Source: Euryodendron excelsum (Eukaryota > Streptophyta > Magnoliopsida > Ericales > Pentaphylacaceae). Taken from it: a stretch of 64,000 bases of DNA. Every line of letters starts with the position of its first letter. Positions within the stretch are counted from its first letter, which is position 1. Location: positions 19,137,001 through 19,201,000 of the forward strand of contig CM065390.1 in NCBI GenBank assembly GCA_033060915.1. Direction: 5' to 3'. The notes beneath the pieces are model-generated. The model ran no database searches. It was not told the DNA's origin and worked only from the letters and a program-made list of their open reading frames with translations. The position numbers and the translations under genes were made by a program. Positions 45,001-55,664 of the stretch are shown here, one piece after another.

Positions 45001-46392
45001 TTTAATGGTGTATAAGGCTATGTAGGTGAAGTGTATGGGCTAAAGGGAGGTGGAATCTAGCCTAAGTGTTGGAGGAGTGGAATATATGTAGAGATTCGAG
45101 GTTCTGGAGCAGTTTCAGCAGAGCTTTGCATCAATTTCAAAGTTGGAATATGCAAAGGGGGGTGCTAGTATTTATAGGCAATCCAGAACAGGCCTGGCTC
45201 ATGTGCTACATGCGCCTGGCCAAAATTTACCTTAGCGCATATAGCACATGCGCCAGTACTGTTCCATTGCCAGAATGACACGTGGCACCCATTGTACTAG
45301 TCAAATCCTGACGGTTGATCGAACTTTGGTCGATTTGATCAAAATCTGGGCGAAGGTAGCAAACGCTCTGTCACCGAGAGTGTTCGTTTAAACTTTGTCT
45401 CGATAATTGAGCCAACCGGAAAGATTTCAGGAGAATTGGTTGCACCCAAAATGTTCTCCTAGGGTTTCTCGTGAACTTTCATGATTTTGAAAAGTTTGAA
45501 TTATGTTCGGAAGTGTGGGATATCGTCTCGAGAAACATGCATGAAATGACATCTTTGCAGAGCATTTGTGATACGCTCCGTGCGGGTTTGAAAGTAGCTA
45601 TTTTCGTGTCGTGTGATCAAGGCCTTCGAGAAGCGATCTATCTGATCGAGCCGTATCGATGGAAAGATCTATAGACGAGCTTTCAGGAATTTCCTGGTTT
45701 ACGCATTTCTCAAGTCATTTGACGATGCATTATAACTAGGGAATCGAGAGAAAAGGCAATTTTGGCGAAACGTCTGCGAGACGCTCCTGGGAACTTTTGT
45801 TAAGTTGTAGGTGTTTAACGTCGTAAGGTCTTCCTTAGGTTAAACAAAGGCGTATGGCTAGGCCCACTGTTCAGTAACCTAGGACAGGTGTTGTTTTGGG
45901 GCGCGTTTGTGTTGTTAGGGGCAAAATGATCATTTTGACTGGTTTTGACTAAAAATGGTCAGAAATGGATCGAGATGTCATGTTAAGCGTACCGGGTCGT
46001 TCAAGGATATTTTAAGGAGAGTCTTTTATTGTTCGGTGGGGTTTGTGCAGTACTGGGGTGTTTAGGGGCAAAACGGTCATTTCGACCAGGGTTAGCCGGA
46101 ATGGGACCAAAATTGGACTGGATAGGTGTGAAGTACGCCTAACGGTTTAATAACATTTTGGAAGAGTGGACTTATCATTTCGAGAGATTTTGAGCTTTCT
46201 CAAAACGTGCTTGGAGGCTCAAGGGGCAAGTTTGGTTATTAGGCCTCTATTGGGCCCTACGGGCTCGAGAAGCGGCTGACTAATTGGATAGGGGTTTGAA
46301 AGTTGATTTGGGCTTGAATGTGCTTACGGGGTTTTGAAAAGGAGTTCGGTCAGGCCGGAGATTGCCGAGCGGGCAAAAATGGAGTGCTTGCA
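42030..46392 (-). repeat. giant element 5' LTR (4363 bp, right copy, complete)
   Basis: On + it starts TGTTGCGCTCC and ends GTGCTTGCA. The last 140 bases (from about 46253, including GCCGAGCGGGCAAAAATGGA) exist only in this copy and align with the start of the 5674 and 61770 LTR family (CATTTTTGACCGCTCGGC). Two TGTTTAGGGGCAAAACGGTC-like phrases near 45910 and 46060 echo the 155-bp unit of that family. Confidence 0.88.
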
Positions 46393-46489
46393 ATATGCTT
46401 TGTAATTTTGGTATGATGTTGTCCTTGTATTGTACAAACATCTTCAAACTTTAAAAGGTGAAAGTTCTGTCATAATATAATCTTTTGAT

Positions 46490-47005
46490 TTTGCTATTTA
46501 AATGTCATCAGTCAAATTCTCGTGTCTCACTATATATATAAATGTGACATGCATAAGTCATGCATTTGATTTTAGGTAAGTAGTCTTAAATTAATTAAAT
46601 AATCTAACTTATAACGTAATCTTTTAATTTTTGATTTAAATATTATTAGTTAAAGTCATGATTCCCACTTTATATATAGATGTGACGTGTAGACGTCGTG
46701 CATTTGATTTTTGAGTCAATAAATCCTTAACACCTACGTTAGATTAGTTACAACATATTTGCTCAAATGTACTAAAAATTGGGCTCGAGGGTTTGATTAC
46801 CAATAAGAAAGGTGTCAATTAACAACCCCATAATGTCCAAAAATTTGTAATATATATGTTTGATTGTTGTCCACTCAAACTTGTCATCTAGATTCACAAC
46901 TAAAAAAGAAAAGCTTGTAGTTATCATTAAAACAAATGAAATTTCAACTATGAAAGCAAATTTAATTTTGAGAACAAAGACTTGTACCCTTTGGGTGTTA
47001 TTAAT
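46490..47005. repeat. direct repeat flanking the viral insertion, left copy
   Basis: It matches 55163-55645 from TTAGGTAAGTAGTCTTAAAT to CTTGTACCCTTTGGGTG with scattered substitutions and small indels. An internal part (about 46468-46575 and 46606-46712) is itself repeated about every 137 bases. See the right copy for interpretation. Confidence 0.8.
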
Positions 47006-47105
47006 AAATTTATGGGTATAAATTTATACATATAGGCATTATTCTTTGCTTTTAAGCCATTAACATTGAGTGGTCTACCAACTAGTTTTCTAGTTGTATA
47101 GCGAG

Positions 47106-48360
47106 ATGGCAGATGTCTCAACTAGAAATCTTCCCTTATCGGTATTTTGCAATCTAGTGTTGCTCATGGATCTGTGTTCTTCAATGTATACCCCAATCTT
47201 CAATTATCTCTTATAGATAATAATCTGTTAGATGCTGCGAGTCTCTTTGTGAAACTCCATGATTACAATTTTAAACTCAAATCTAAGCCACTATATCTCA
47301 GTTATCGTATATATTATAAAGTCATACATACATTGACTCCTAATTGTAGAATGTTTAGTTCTATTGGTAACACTGTGTTTGTAGTAACAAATCTTTTAAG
47401 TTCTAGAATAGCCACTAATCGTATGATTAGTTGGGACGAGATTCAATTCCCTGAAACTTGGCAGTTGCAACAAGCAATTCCACTCCCTCCCCTTATACAG
47501 GAGGAGTCAGATCAAATCACACAAACTCCTGAAGGAGATATTGAAATACGATTCACTTCTGGAACCACTCGATTATCTAGATCTAGATCCATATTTTGAT
47601 CCTCCTCAAGTAGATATATGATTCCTCCATATAAGATCTCTATACCACCTACTTCTAGAGTTTTTCTACTTCTAAACTTCTAGACTATGTAGAAACTGTC
47701 AGAATATCTTAACAACAAATTTCTCATGAAATTTATTAAGGTAAATCTTCAATAGAAATACCTACTACTTCCAAAATGGACTTTCGTCTTTAGTGGAGTT
47801 ACAACCAGGAAGCCAAACATAAAAAAATCCTTAATAAGGAATTTTTCCAATTACATTATCCGCCATTCCGTGAATGGTACTTTCACCTTTTAGTCCTACT
47901 GAATTAGAAAATTACAAAAATCAATATTACCAACATTTATCTGTGTCTTAACAGATCGAACACTTTGTTCTTCGGTTTCTTCATTACTATTTAGAAACCC
48001 ATTACATTTATGTTTTAGAAGAAAAAGCATAACAAACCGATCAAGGATATGTTATTCATTCTATTTTTTCACCTACCGAACCACTACAGGTCCACAGTTC
48101 TTCCTCTTTTGAAACTTTAAAAGCTAATACCTATGTTAAAGTTGTTGCTATTGAATTAGTAAATATTACTATGAAAGAGCTTAATAAAACTTTTAAGCAG
48201 AGTAATTATACAAATCTATATTTACAAACACTTGACCAACAATTGCTACATCTAGATGAAAAACTAAAAAAAAAAATTATACTAAACTTCACAATATGAA
48301 GCTTTAAGAACATACTTGTTCTAAAGTAGCTAAGGCTACATTACAACTAATGGGGACTGC
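47106..48360 (+). pseudogene. endogenous caulimovirid movement protein and linker remnant
   Basis: The longest open piece (47147-47599, 150 codons) has the VAHGSVFFNVYPNLQLSLID segment characteristic of 30K-type viral movement proteins, which act at plasmodesmata. Possible start codons (47106 and 47113) lie in other frames, so there is an early frameshift. From 47600 to 48360 the sequence remains virus-like but changes frame repeatedly with many stops, covering the expected movement-to-coat linker. Confidence 0.7.
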
Positions 48361-48369
48361 GAAATTTCT

Positions 48370-49565
48370 CACGACTTGGCTATAATGTATACGCATACTA
48401 CCAAAAAATCTGATCTGATTAGCATAGCCTAATCTACGTGATTAGAATCATACCTTCGAGATCTCTCTAGTTTGATCTCGAATAACAAGAATTAGCACTA
48501 AGCACGAAGCAATCGCTCGAACTTAACCTTTGGACTTTTGATGTATTCCTCGTACACGTCTTACTCTACAGAGAGTGGGTTCGCCGCTGCTAGGGTTTCT
48601 CTTCCTCACAAAAACGTGTATCTCTCAATTATGTGCAGAGTGTAATCCTAGTAGCTCTTAGAGCGCGTATATATATAGGCTACAATAGGGACCATAGGAT
48701 TAGTATAACTAGAGCTTCCTACACAAATAAGGACTCATAATCCAACCAGAATTAATCCTTATTTACATAAATTATAATTTATACCACTAACGAATTATAA
48801 TTGCACTTCCTGTTATACTAGAAATTATATTTGGAGCTCCATATTATTAAATACTTATTTATCTCCGTACGTTAAAATTACAGATACCCATCTATTAAAT
48901 TAAATTACTGACAATTAAATTTAATAGACTTATTTAATTCCTTGAGACCTTCCACTTAACTTATTTGATATGTCAGATTTATGATCCACCTACAGGGTTT
49001 GACATAATCAAAACTTATAAGTTTCCTCAAGGGGGTAACATCAATCCCTATACAGGGACGTAGATTCCATCAATAATAAATATTCACCATACACGTAATG
49101 TTATTGTCTAACTCACTGAGTTTATTGACCCACAAAGAATCTCACTCTTCTGTTAATCAAAACAATAAATACTATATGCACGTGTCTATTTATTATATTA
49201 AGATTAAGAGCATAAGCACTCATAATAATCATGAGATATTAATTGTTTTATATAGTCATTATAAAAATAATTACCTCAACACGGTCTTGTTCAATACGCA
49301 CAAAGTGTACTAGTGCAAGGAATTTGAACTATACCGTTTCCCATAGTCAAGACAGACCTATTAAAACCTTGTACTACAGTCCTACTGATGGTGTGTCCAT
49401 TTTCATCTAAGACTGTGAACGATAAACTTATATTCCATAAGAACCAATGATCTAATCTTCCGTGTGTAAGTCGTACTCTACACACCAAATCATCTACTAT
49501 ATAGAACAAGAAACACACATGCATAATCATTAAATAAATAATGCAATGCAAATATTTCTCACACA
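48370..49565 (-). mobile_element. 1.2-kb LTR-like insertion inside the viral copy
   Basis: It interrupts the viral text between the movement-protein linker and the coat region. On - it has a TATA-like CTATATATATACGC (about 48680-48667) and a leader-like region, as in an LTR. ATTTCTCAC occurs at both junctions (about 48365-48374 and 49555-49563), but no TG..CA termini with a 5-bp duplication could be set. No ORF of a retroelement is present. Confidence 0.45.
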
Positions 49566-49625
49566 GATTCTCATTAAAATGGAATAACTAATTTATTAAT
49601 AAATACTAAAGCCATTACACAAATC

Positions 49626-50930
49626 ATGTCTTTTAGTATAAATTTCCAACAACAACCTCCTATGATTGTTAAAGGATTTAAACTTGAATCCACCAATGAA
49701 TTTACTTTTGTATTAGAAGATAAATTAAAATCTTTAAATATCCATACTCTTTCTGTCAAATTAGAATCCACATCAAACAATTTTGATCAGGATGAACAAA
49801 TTCATACCTTAGAAGCTGAAATCAATAAAATCGAGGCTAAGCCTAAAGTATTAGAACATTACTATTACAAAAGACCTACACCCCAAAATGTTCTTTTCGA
49901 AGAAAATAATAATTTTATTCAAAATAATTATCAGGGTAGATCCATTTATGAATGAAATATTGATAGTGTTACTGATAAGAAAATCTTTGATATGATACAT
50001 AGAATAATTATGAATTCCACTGTTTGTAAAAAAATGAGGCAGCAATGACAAAACTATCACCCAAATGATTATTAGTGGTTTTGCTGGCACTTTAAAAGGC
50101 TTGTGGGATAACTATTTATCTCTTCTTGCTAGATCTGAAATTTTAGATGCTGTTAAATGGGAACCTTCTCCCACTCAAACTAATCCTAATCATGTTACTA
50201 TCAGTAAAAAAATAGTTTATACACTATGTCTTGCCATTTTTGAACATTTCACTGAACGATATTCTAGTAATAATGAAAACATTTCAAAATCTTAGATGTC
50301 TTACCCTTATCCATTTTAGGTGGTATAGGATGTTTTTCTTAATTGAGTCATAAAACTTCCTGATGGTAATAGTAATCATTGGAAGTCTAAATTTACTGAT
50401 GCCCTTCCCTTTCTTTTTGATGAAAGAGTTAAAAAAGCCCTTAGGGATAGAAATGATGGTATTTCCATTCCCTACCAAAATCATACTTTTAGTAGTTTAA
50501 TTGATACTTGTATCCAAGACGGATTAGCTTTATGTAATGACATTAAGCTTAAAAGTTAGCATAAAAAGCAAAGACTTACTAAAAGAACTCAACTTGGAGA
50601 TTTTTGTGATAATTTCTCAATGATATTCCAAAACGTCCACCTAATCGTCACATTAAATCACATGGTAACAAGAAATATTATTCTAAACATAAATCTTCTT
50701 CTAAAAAAAAAAGCGTCCTACCGAAGCTTCCACTTCTAGTCAACCTTCTAAAAAATTTACTACAAAACCTTCTTATAAAAAACAATCTACTTCTTCCAAA
50801 AAAGAAATTAAGTATTGAAAGTGTGAAAAAATTGGCCACTGTGCCAATAAATGCTTAACAGAAAAGAAGTTGAATGAATTTCAAATTAATAAACAACTAA
50901 AAGATACTTTAGCCAAACCTTCTCAATAAT
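49626..50930 (+). pseudogene. endogenous caulimovirid coat protein remnant
   Basis: 49626-49955 contains a short coiled-coil stretch (DEQIHTLEAEINKIEAK). 50065-50295 (IISGFAGTLKGLWDNYLSLL) is the conserved central capsid segment. A Lys- and Ser-rich region leads to a zinc knuckle at about 50812-50853. There the first cysteine position reads tyrosine and the next codon is TGA, while the rest (KCEKIGHCANKC) is kept. Several stops and frameshifts separate these parts. Confidence 0.75.
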
Positions 50931-51192
50931 AGTAGTGAACCTGATGACCTAGATCACGACTCTAATAACAAGTTTGATGAATCAGATGCCATACAAGAAA
51001 TAGAAGAAGATATTTCCTCTTCTAGCGAAGCAGAACTTGACAATTCATGTTCTTGTCAAGGTACATATAGTAATTACTATAAAGGTATAGTTGATATGCA
51101 TGGCTTAAGTATTAACATGCTTGCTTAAGATCAGAAAGCAATTATTAAAATTCTAAATCAAATTCCTGATAACACAACTAAAACTCAAATGA

Positions 51193-51840
51193 TTGAAAAT
51201 TATCTTAAACAAACAAAATAAGAAGATAAATATAACATTACAAATGTGTATGACTGAAGTTATGAAAAAACTTCAAAAAATTAAGGATAAACCTGTCACT
51301 TTACAAGATTTACGAACTGAAATTAATCAGTTAAAAGAAGAAGTTAAATTTCTTAAACAAGACAATCAAACTCTAAATACTAGAATTAGTAAACTAGAAT
51401 TAAGAAATCAAGCCTCAAGTTCTATTTCAAAGATAGAACAGACTATTCCACAATATTTGAAAATTTTAAATGAAGTAATTTCTCAAAAGTGGTTCATAAA
51501 AATCACATTATTCATTCATAATGAATCACTAATTGAAAATTTAATTGTTCTTGTTGATAGTAGTGCAGACCTAAACTGTGTCCAGCAAGGTTTAATACCC
51601 ACTCAATATTTCAAAAAAATAAATCATTCTTTGACATTTACTAGTGGGACTAAACTATAAATTCAGTTTAAAATTTCTAATACCTGTATATGTAATAATG
51701 ATATTTCTATCCCATCTACATTTTTGCTTCTAAAAAACTTACATCATCATGTTATACTTGGTACTCCATTTCTTAATGATTTAATACGTATTGAAAAAAT
51801 TTATTCAACTAGTATTTATACTAATTTAAATAATTAGCAC
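51193..51840 (+). pseudogene. endogenous caulimovirid protease region
   Basis: 51193-51660 starts with a coiled-coil segment (EINQLKEEVKFLKQDNQTLN) and reaches the protease active site VDSSADLNC. The catalytic Asp codon (51556-51558) remains but the family's D-S/T-G-A has Ser for Gly. The HHVILGTPFLNDL-like end of the domain follows in the same frame after a TAA (51658-51660). Confidence 0.7.
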
Positions 51841-52079
51841 ATTGTGTTTTAGTTTATAAGTGATTCTCAAACATGATTTTTAAATGAAATAAAGGATCTA
51901 CTCCTTGCTAAAGAAAATCAACTTAATTTCTTGAAACAAGAAATTTCTAATTGGACAATTAATGAATCATTATTAAAATGTAAGATTCAAGATAAATCAA
52001 ATTGATTGAATCTTGATTTCTTAGTAAAATTTGTAATGATCATCTTAATGCTTTTTGGAATAAAAAGAAATATATTGTT

Positions 52080-52800
52080 TCTCTTTCTTATGAGGATTAT
52101 TTTAATAATAGACAGATCTCTACTCGGGCACGTCCTTGTCAAATGAATCAAGAATATCTTGAACATTGTAAGAAGAAAATTGCCTTCTTACTTGAGAAAA
52201 AACTTATTAGAAAATCACATTCTCCTTGTAGCTACACTGGATTTTATGTATTTAAAAATGCTAAAAAAAACGTGGTGTTCCTACATTAGTTATTAACTAT
52301 AAACCTCTTAATAAGGTGTTAAAATGGATTAGGTATCATATACTTAATAAAAAAGATTTATTAGATCGCTTTAATAAGGCCCTCTATTTTTAAAATTTGA
52401 CTTAAAATCTGAATATTGGCAAATTTAAATTGCTAAGATAGATAGATATAAAGCTGCTTTTATTGTTATTATAGGACATTTTGAATGGAATATGATGCCT
52501 TTCGGTTTGAAAAATGCTCGTTCTGAATTTCAAAATATTATGAATGATATATTCATTCATTATACTAAATTTATAATATTGATGATATCTTAGTATTCTC
52601 AAACTAGTGAACAATATTTTTGACAATTGAAAATATTTCGCAAAATTATTTTATATAATGGTTTAGTTATTTTTGCTCCCAAAATGAAACTTTTTCAAAC
52701 TATTGTTCCCTTTTTGGGACATAATATACATCAAGGACATATTGCTCCTATTGATAAAAATATTGAATTTGCATCCAAATTTTTTGATAAATTTTAGATA
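52080..52800 (+). pseudogene. endogenous caulimovirid reverse transcriptase remnant
   Basis: Recognisable RT pieces occur in three frames: QMNQEYLEHCKKKIAFLLEK and SPCSYTGFYV in the fingers, then the palm, where the position before IDD is Asn (52575-52577) instead of Tyr. An FLGH-like segment follows near 52717. At least three frameshifts and many stops are present, so it is inactive. Confidence 0.7.
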
Positions 52801-53395
52801 AAACTTAATTACAAAGATTTTTAGAAAGTTTAAATCACATTAGTCCTTATTATAAAAGATCTTGCTAAAAATTTTAATATCTTATATGATAGATTAAAGA
52901 AAACACCTTCTTCATGGACCCAAGAACGTACTCAGTCTGTTAAGAAAATTAAGACAAAAGTTAAAAATTTGCCATGTCTTTCTTTAGCCAATCCTAATTG
53001 ATTTAAAATGTCGAAACTAATGCCGATCATATTGGCTATGGTGGCATTCTTAAACAGGTTATACCTAATACCAAAAAAAAGGTCCTTATACGCTATGCTT
53101 TTGGCAAATGGACGGTAACTCAGTTGAAATATACATCTATACAAAAAGAACTTCTTTCTATTGTTAAATGTGTCCCCAAATTTCAAGATGATCGACTCAA
53201 TCAAAAATTTCTGTTGAGAACAGATTGTCAAGCTGCAAAATATATTTTCAGCAAATATGTCAAACATAAAGTTTCAAAACATATGTTTGCTAGATGAAAA
53301 GCTCAATTATCTGTTTTTCATTTTGATATAGAATATATCAAAGGGAATAATAATTCTCTTCTTGATTTCTTGACTAATGAATTCTTATAGGAATA
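52801..53395 (+). pseudogene. endogenous caulimovirid RNase H remnant
   Basis: Pieces on + correspond to the RNase H start (AD..GYGG.LKQ around 53020-53060), the YAFGKW..-type middle and the FDIEYIKGNNNSLLDFLTNE tail before the end of the polyprotein at about 53390. Frames change between these pieces. Confidence 0.6.
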
Positions 53396-53402
53396 ATTCG
53401 TT

Positions 53403-54845
53403 TTGAAAGAGGAAGGGGTCGAGAAAGGGGAAATAACCCCTGTGGACAAGGCCGTGGAAATACCCACAAAGCCTCTACTTCAGGTACTAAATCAGACAAA
53501 GTCACAGTCATACCCATTAATGTCCCTCTCTATGAGAGTGCTAAAAAATTTATTGAACAACAACAACAACAGAAAATTAGCCAAAAAGATAATGAAGAAC
53601 AAACCTCGGCATTATATGCTCAGGTGGTGGATTCACCTCAACATCAGCCAACTAAATATGAAAAACTTCCGTTTATGAAATATATTATGTATTTAGAACC
53701 TATTGATAATCAATGGGTTAATAATCCATGGTATCTCAAGGATAAGTATTTCAAACCTTTTCTTACCCATTTTCTAGTAGTAAATCTCGGTTTGTAATAC
53801 AAAATATTTTGGCACTTACTGATTCGTGTGAATTTACAAATTTTTATCAAAATATGACTACTAAAATTGGTCATATTGATTTCAGTAAATGTTATATAAA
53901 AAAGATATTTTTTCCTCATGAATGGGGTCTTATTCCTCATAATGAAAAACTTTTTCTCACGGGTGATGTCAAACACACCTATAACTACTAGAATTATATC
54001 CAAGCTTTCACTTTGACTTTTTATTATGAAAATCCAAAGAAAAAACATCCATGGTGGTTTAAATTATCACCACAAATTTATAAAAAAAGGTTTTCCTAGA
54101 TGGTTTCATTCTTGGTGAAAAATTTTCGGTCCACCTCATACTATTTTACCAGATGTTCTTCAAGAACAATTGGGACTTTAGGCAGCATACTCCCCTAAAC
54201 TTACCAGCACTAATCCTCAATAATATATTGAAGGATCTAACTTGATGTATTTCTTCAATGAATTCAGCATTCTCTGAATTTGGAAATGGACTCTTATTGT
54301 TAAAAAAGACAAAGCTAATATGTTTTTTCTTTTTTGCCAATTTCATGTTGGCTACTAGAAAGGTTTTGATAAAGGCCTGGATAAAACTATAGCAGAAATG
54401 TCTGCAGTTATTCATGGATATCAAAAGGAAAATGAGCTTCAACGAGCTCAAGCTTCTCATTCCAATTCTACTTTTTTCAACAAACTGGAAGCCATTCGTT
54501 ATTCTTTAAAAATGAAGAATCCTCTCATAACTGAGAAAGAAATTATGTATGAATATTTGCATCAAGTAAAGGAAGAATTCTTCTCCACATTTCAGATTGA
54601 TTCGTCTGAATCATCTGATAGTGAATATGAAGATGAAGATGAAGAAATTAAATCCCAATCATCTTAGCACACTTGTCTAGTAGGTGAATCACAAGATCCA
54701 AATAAGGATATAGCACCAATAGAGTATACTCCGTCCATGGCCGATTTGTTTGATGCCATGCTCGAATATTTTGAACAGAAAGCACACAAGTCAGGAAAAC
54801 CTAGGTCTCACTCATCTCAGAGTAAAGACAAAGAGGGACATGACT
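53403..54845 (+). pseudogene. downstream viral ORF of unknown function (ORF2-like), broken
   Basis: It follows the polyprotein at once. The best pieces are a region with a Gln-run (QQQQQ, about 53560) and YMLEPIDNQWVNNPW-like sequence, a PPHTILPDVLQEQLGL-like segment (about 54130-54180), and 54398-54667 with an acidic tail (SSESSDSEYEDEDEE). Similar proteins accompany florendovirus-like insertions in plant genomes, but their role is unknown to me. Several stops and frameshifts are present. Confidence 0.55.
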
Positions 54846-54849
54846 CAAA

Positions 54850-55162
54850 GTAGTTGCCCCATGTGATAACCATGTGAAGGACTCTCCTTTATAAGGTGTC
54901 TGATAGATACAAATCAAAGCATCTTGCTATTATCATGTGAACAACCGACTCCAGCCAGTCAAGGACACGCTATCATGTGATGCTTTAATAAAGCTAATAT
55001 AAAGCTGTTTGTTTGTTTCTCCAGACTTGTAAATTTTATTTTGGTATCTGAAATAGTTAGTTGAAGTTTAGTATTTAAGAGAACCTTCACCCTTGTAGGA
55101 GGTACCACCCAATTTTCATTATTTCTTGTTCTCTAGTTTCCTTTGTATCCTCTTTGTAAAAC
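54850..55162 (+). promoter_or_regulatory. probable viral intergenic region with polyadenylation and promoter-like signals
   Basis: AATAAAGC at about 54988 is a polyadenylation-like signal and TATTTAAG at 55072-55079 a TATA-like box followed by a pyrimidine-rich stretch (TTCTCTAGTTTCCTTTG). A weak tRNA-Met primer-like TGGTATCTGA is at 55042, but it precedes the TATA-like box, so one of the two assignments is probably wrong. Confidence 0.35.
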
Positions 55163-55645
55163 CATTTATTATCAATCAAAGTCATGATCCTCACTTTAAT
55201 GAAAACCATTTCTTAGGTAAGTAGTCTTAAATTAATTAAATAATCTAACTTATAACATAATCTTTTAATTTTATGATTTAAATATTATCAATCAAAGTCA
55301 TGATCCTCACTTTATATATAAATGTGACATACAGACGTCGTGCATTTGATTATTGAGTAAATAAATCCTTAACACCTACGTTAAATTAGTTACAACATAT
55401 TTGCTCAAATGTACTAAAATTGGGCTCAAGAGTTTGAATACTAGTAAGAAAGGAGTCAATTAATAACCCCATAATATCCAAAAAAATTTACTATATATGT
55501 TTGATTGTCCTTTGCACAAACTTGTCATCTAGATTCACAATTAAAAAAGAAAAGCTTGTAGCAGTCATTAAAACAAATACAACTTCAACTATGAAAGCAA
55601 ATTTAATTTTGAAAACAAAGACATGTACCCTTTGGGTCTCATTAA
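55163..55645. repeat. direct repeat flanking the viral insertion, right copy
   Basis: It is the partner of 46490-47005. Because the order is virus promoter, repeat on this side and repeat, movement protein on the other, it could be either the viral leader at both ends of a slightly longer-than-unit integrant or a long duplication of host target sequence. Confidence 0.8.
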
Positions 55646-55664
55646 TATTGAAGCATATTTATGA

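Larger units (their letters stand above)
31830..46392 (-). mobile_element. giant Ogre-like non-autonomous LTR retrotransposon (14.6 kb), - strand, no gag-pol
   Basis: It is flanked by ATATG at 31825-31829 and 46393-46397. On + it starts TGTTGCGCC and ends GGAGTGCTTGCA, so on - it runs TGCAAGCACTCC to GGCGCAACA, matching the solo LTR family ends. A direct repeat of more than 4 kb occupies both sides, and a clear primer site lies inside the right LTR (42010-42027). The 6 kb between has no gag, protease, RT, RNase H or integrase in any frame. It is a large retrotransposon derivative that would depend on an autonomous Ogre for proteins. Confidence 0.85.
47040..55160 (+). mobile_element. endogenous caulimovirid (florendovirus- or petuvirus-like), near full length, decayed
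   Basis: The order on + is movement protein, coat protein with zinc knuckle, aspartic protease, RT, RNase H, then a further ORF and an intergenic region. This is the order of caulimovirids with one large polyprotein. A movement protein excludes an ordinary retrotransposon. There is no integrase. Length is about 8.1 kb, or about 6.9 kb without the insertion near 48370-49565. All domains are broken by stops and frameshifts. The extra downstream ORF favours a florendovirus-like genome, but genus assignment needs a phylogeny. Confidence 0.8.

Noticed and set aside
55042..55051. tRNA-Met primer site for the endogenous virus
   Set aside because: TGGTATCTGA matches only partly and lies upstream of the candidate TATA box, the wrong side for a primer site on the genomic RNA.
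47040..55160. Reading the viral region as another Ty3/gypsy element
   Set aside because: It has a 30K-type movement protein and caulimovirid coat segment, lacks integrase and true LTRs, and has RNase H at the end of the polyprotein.
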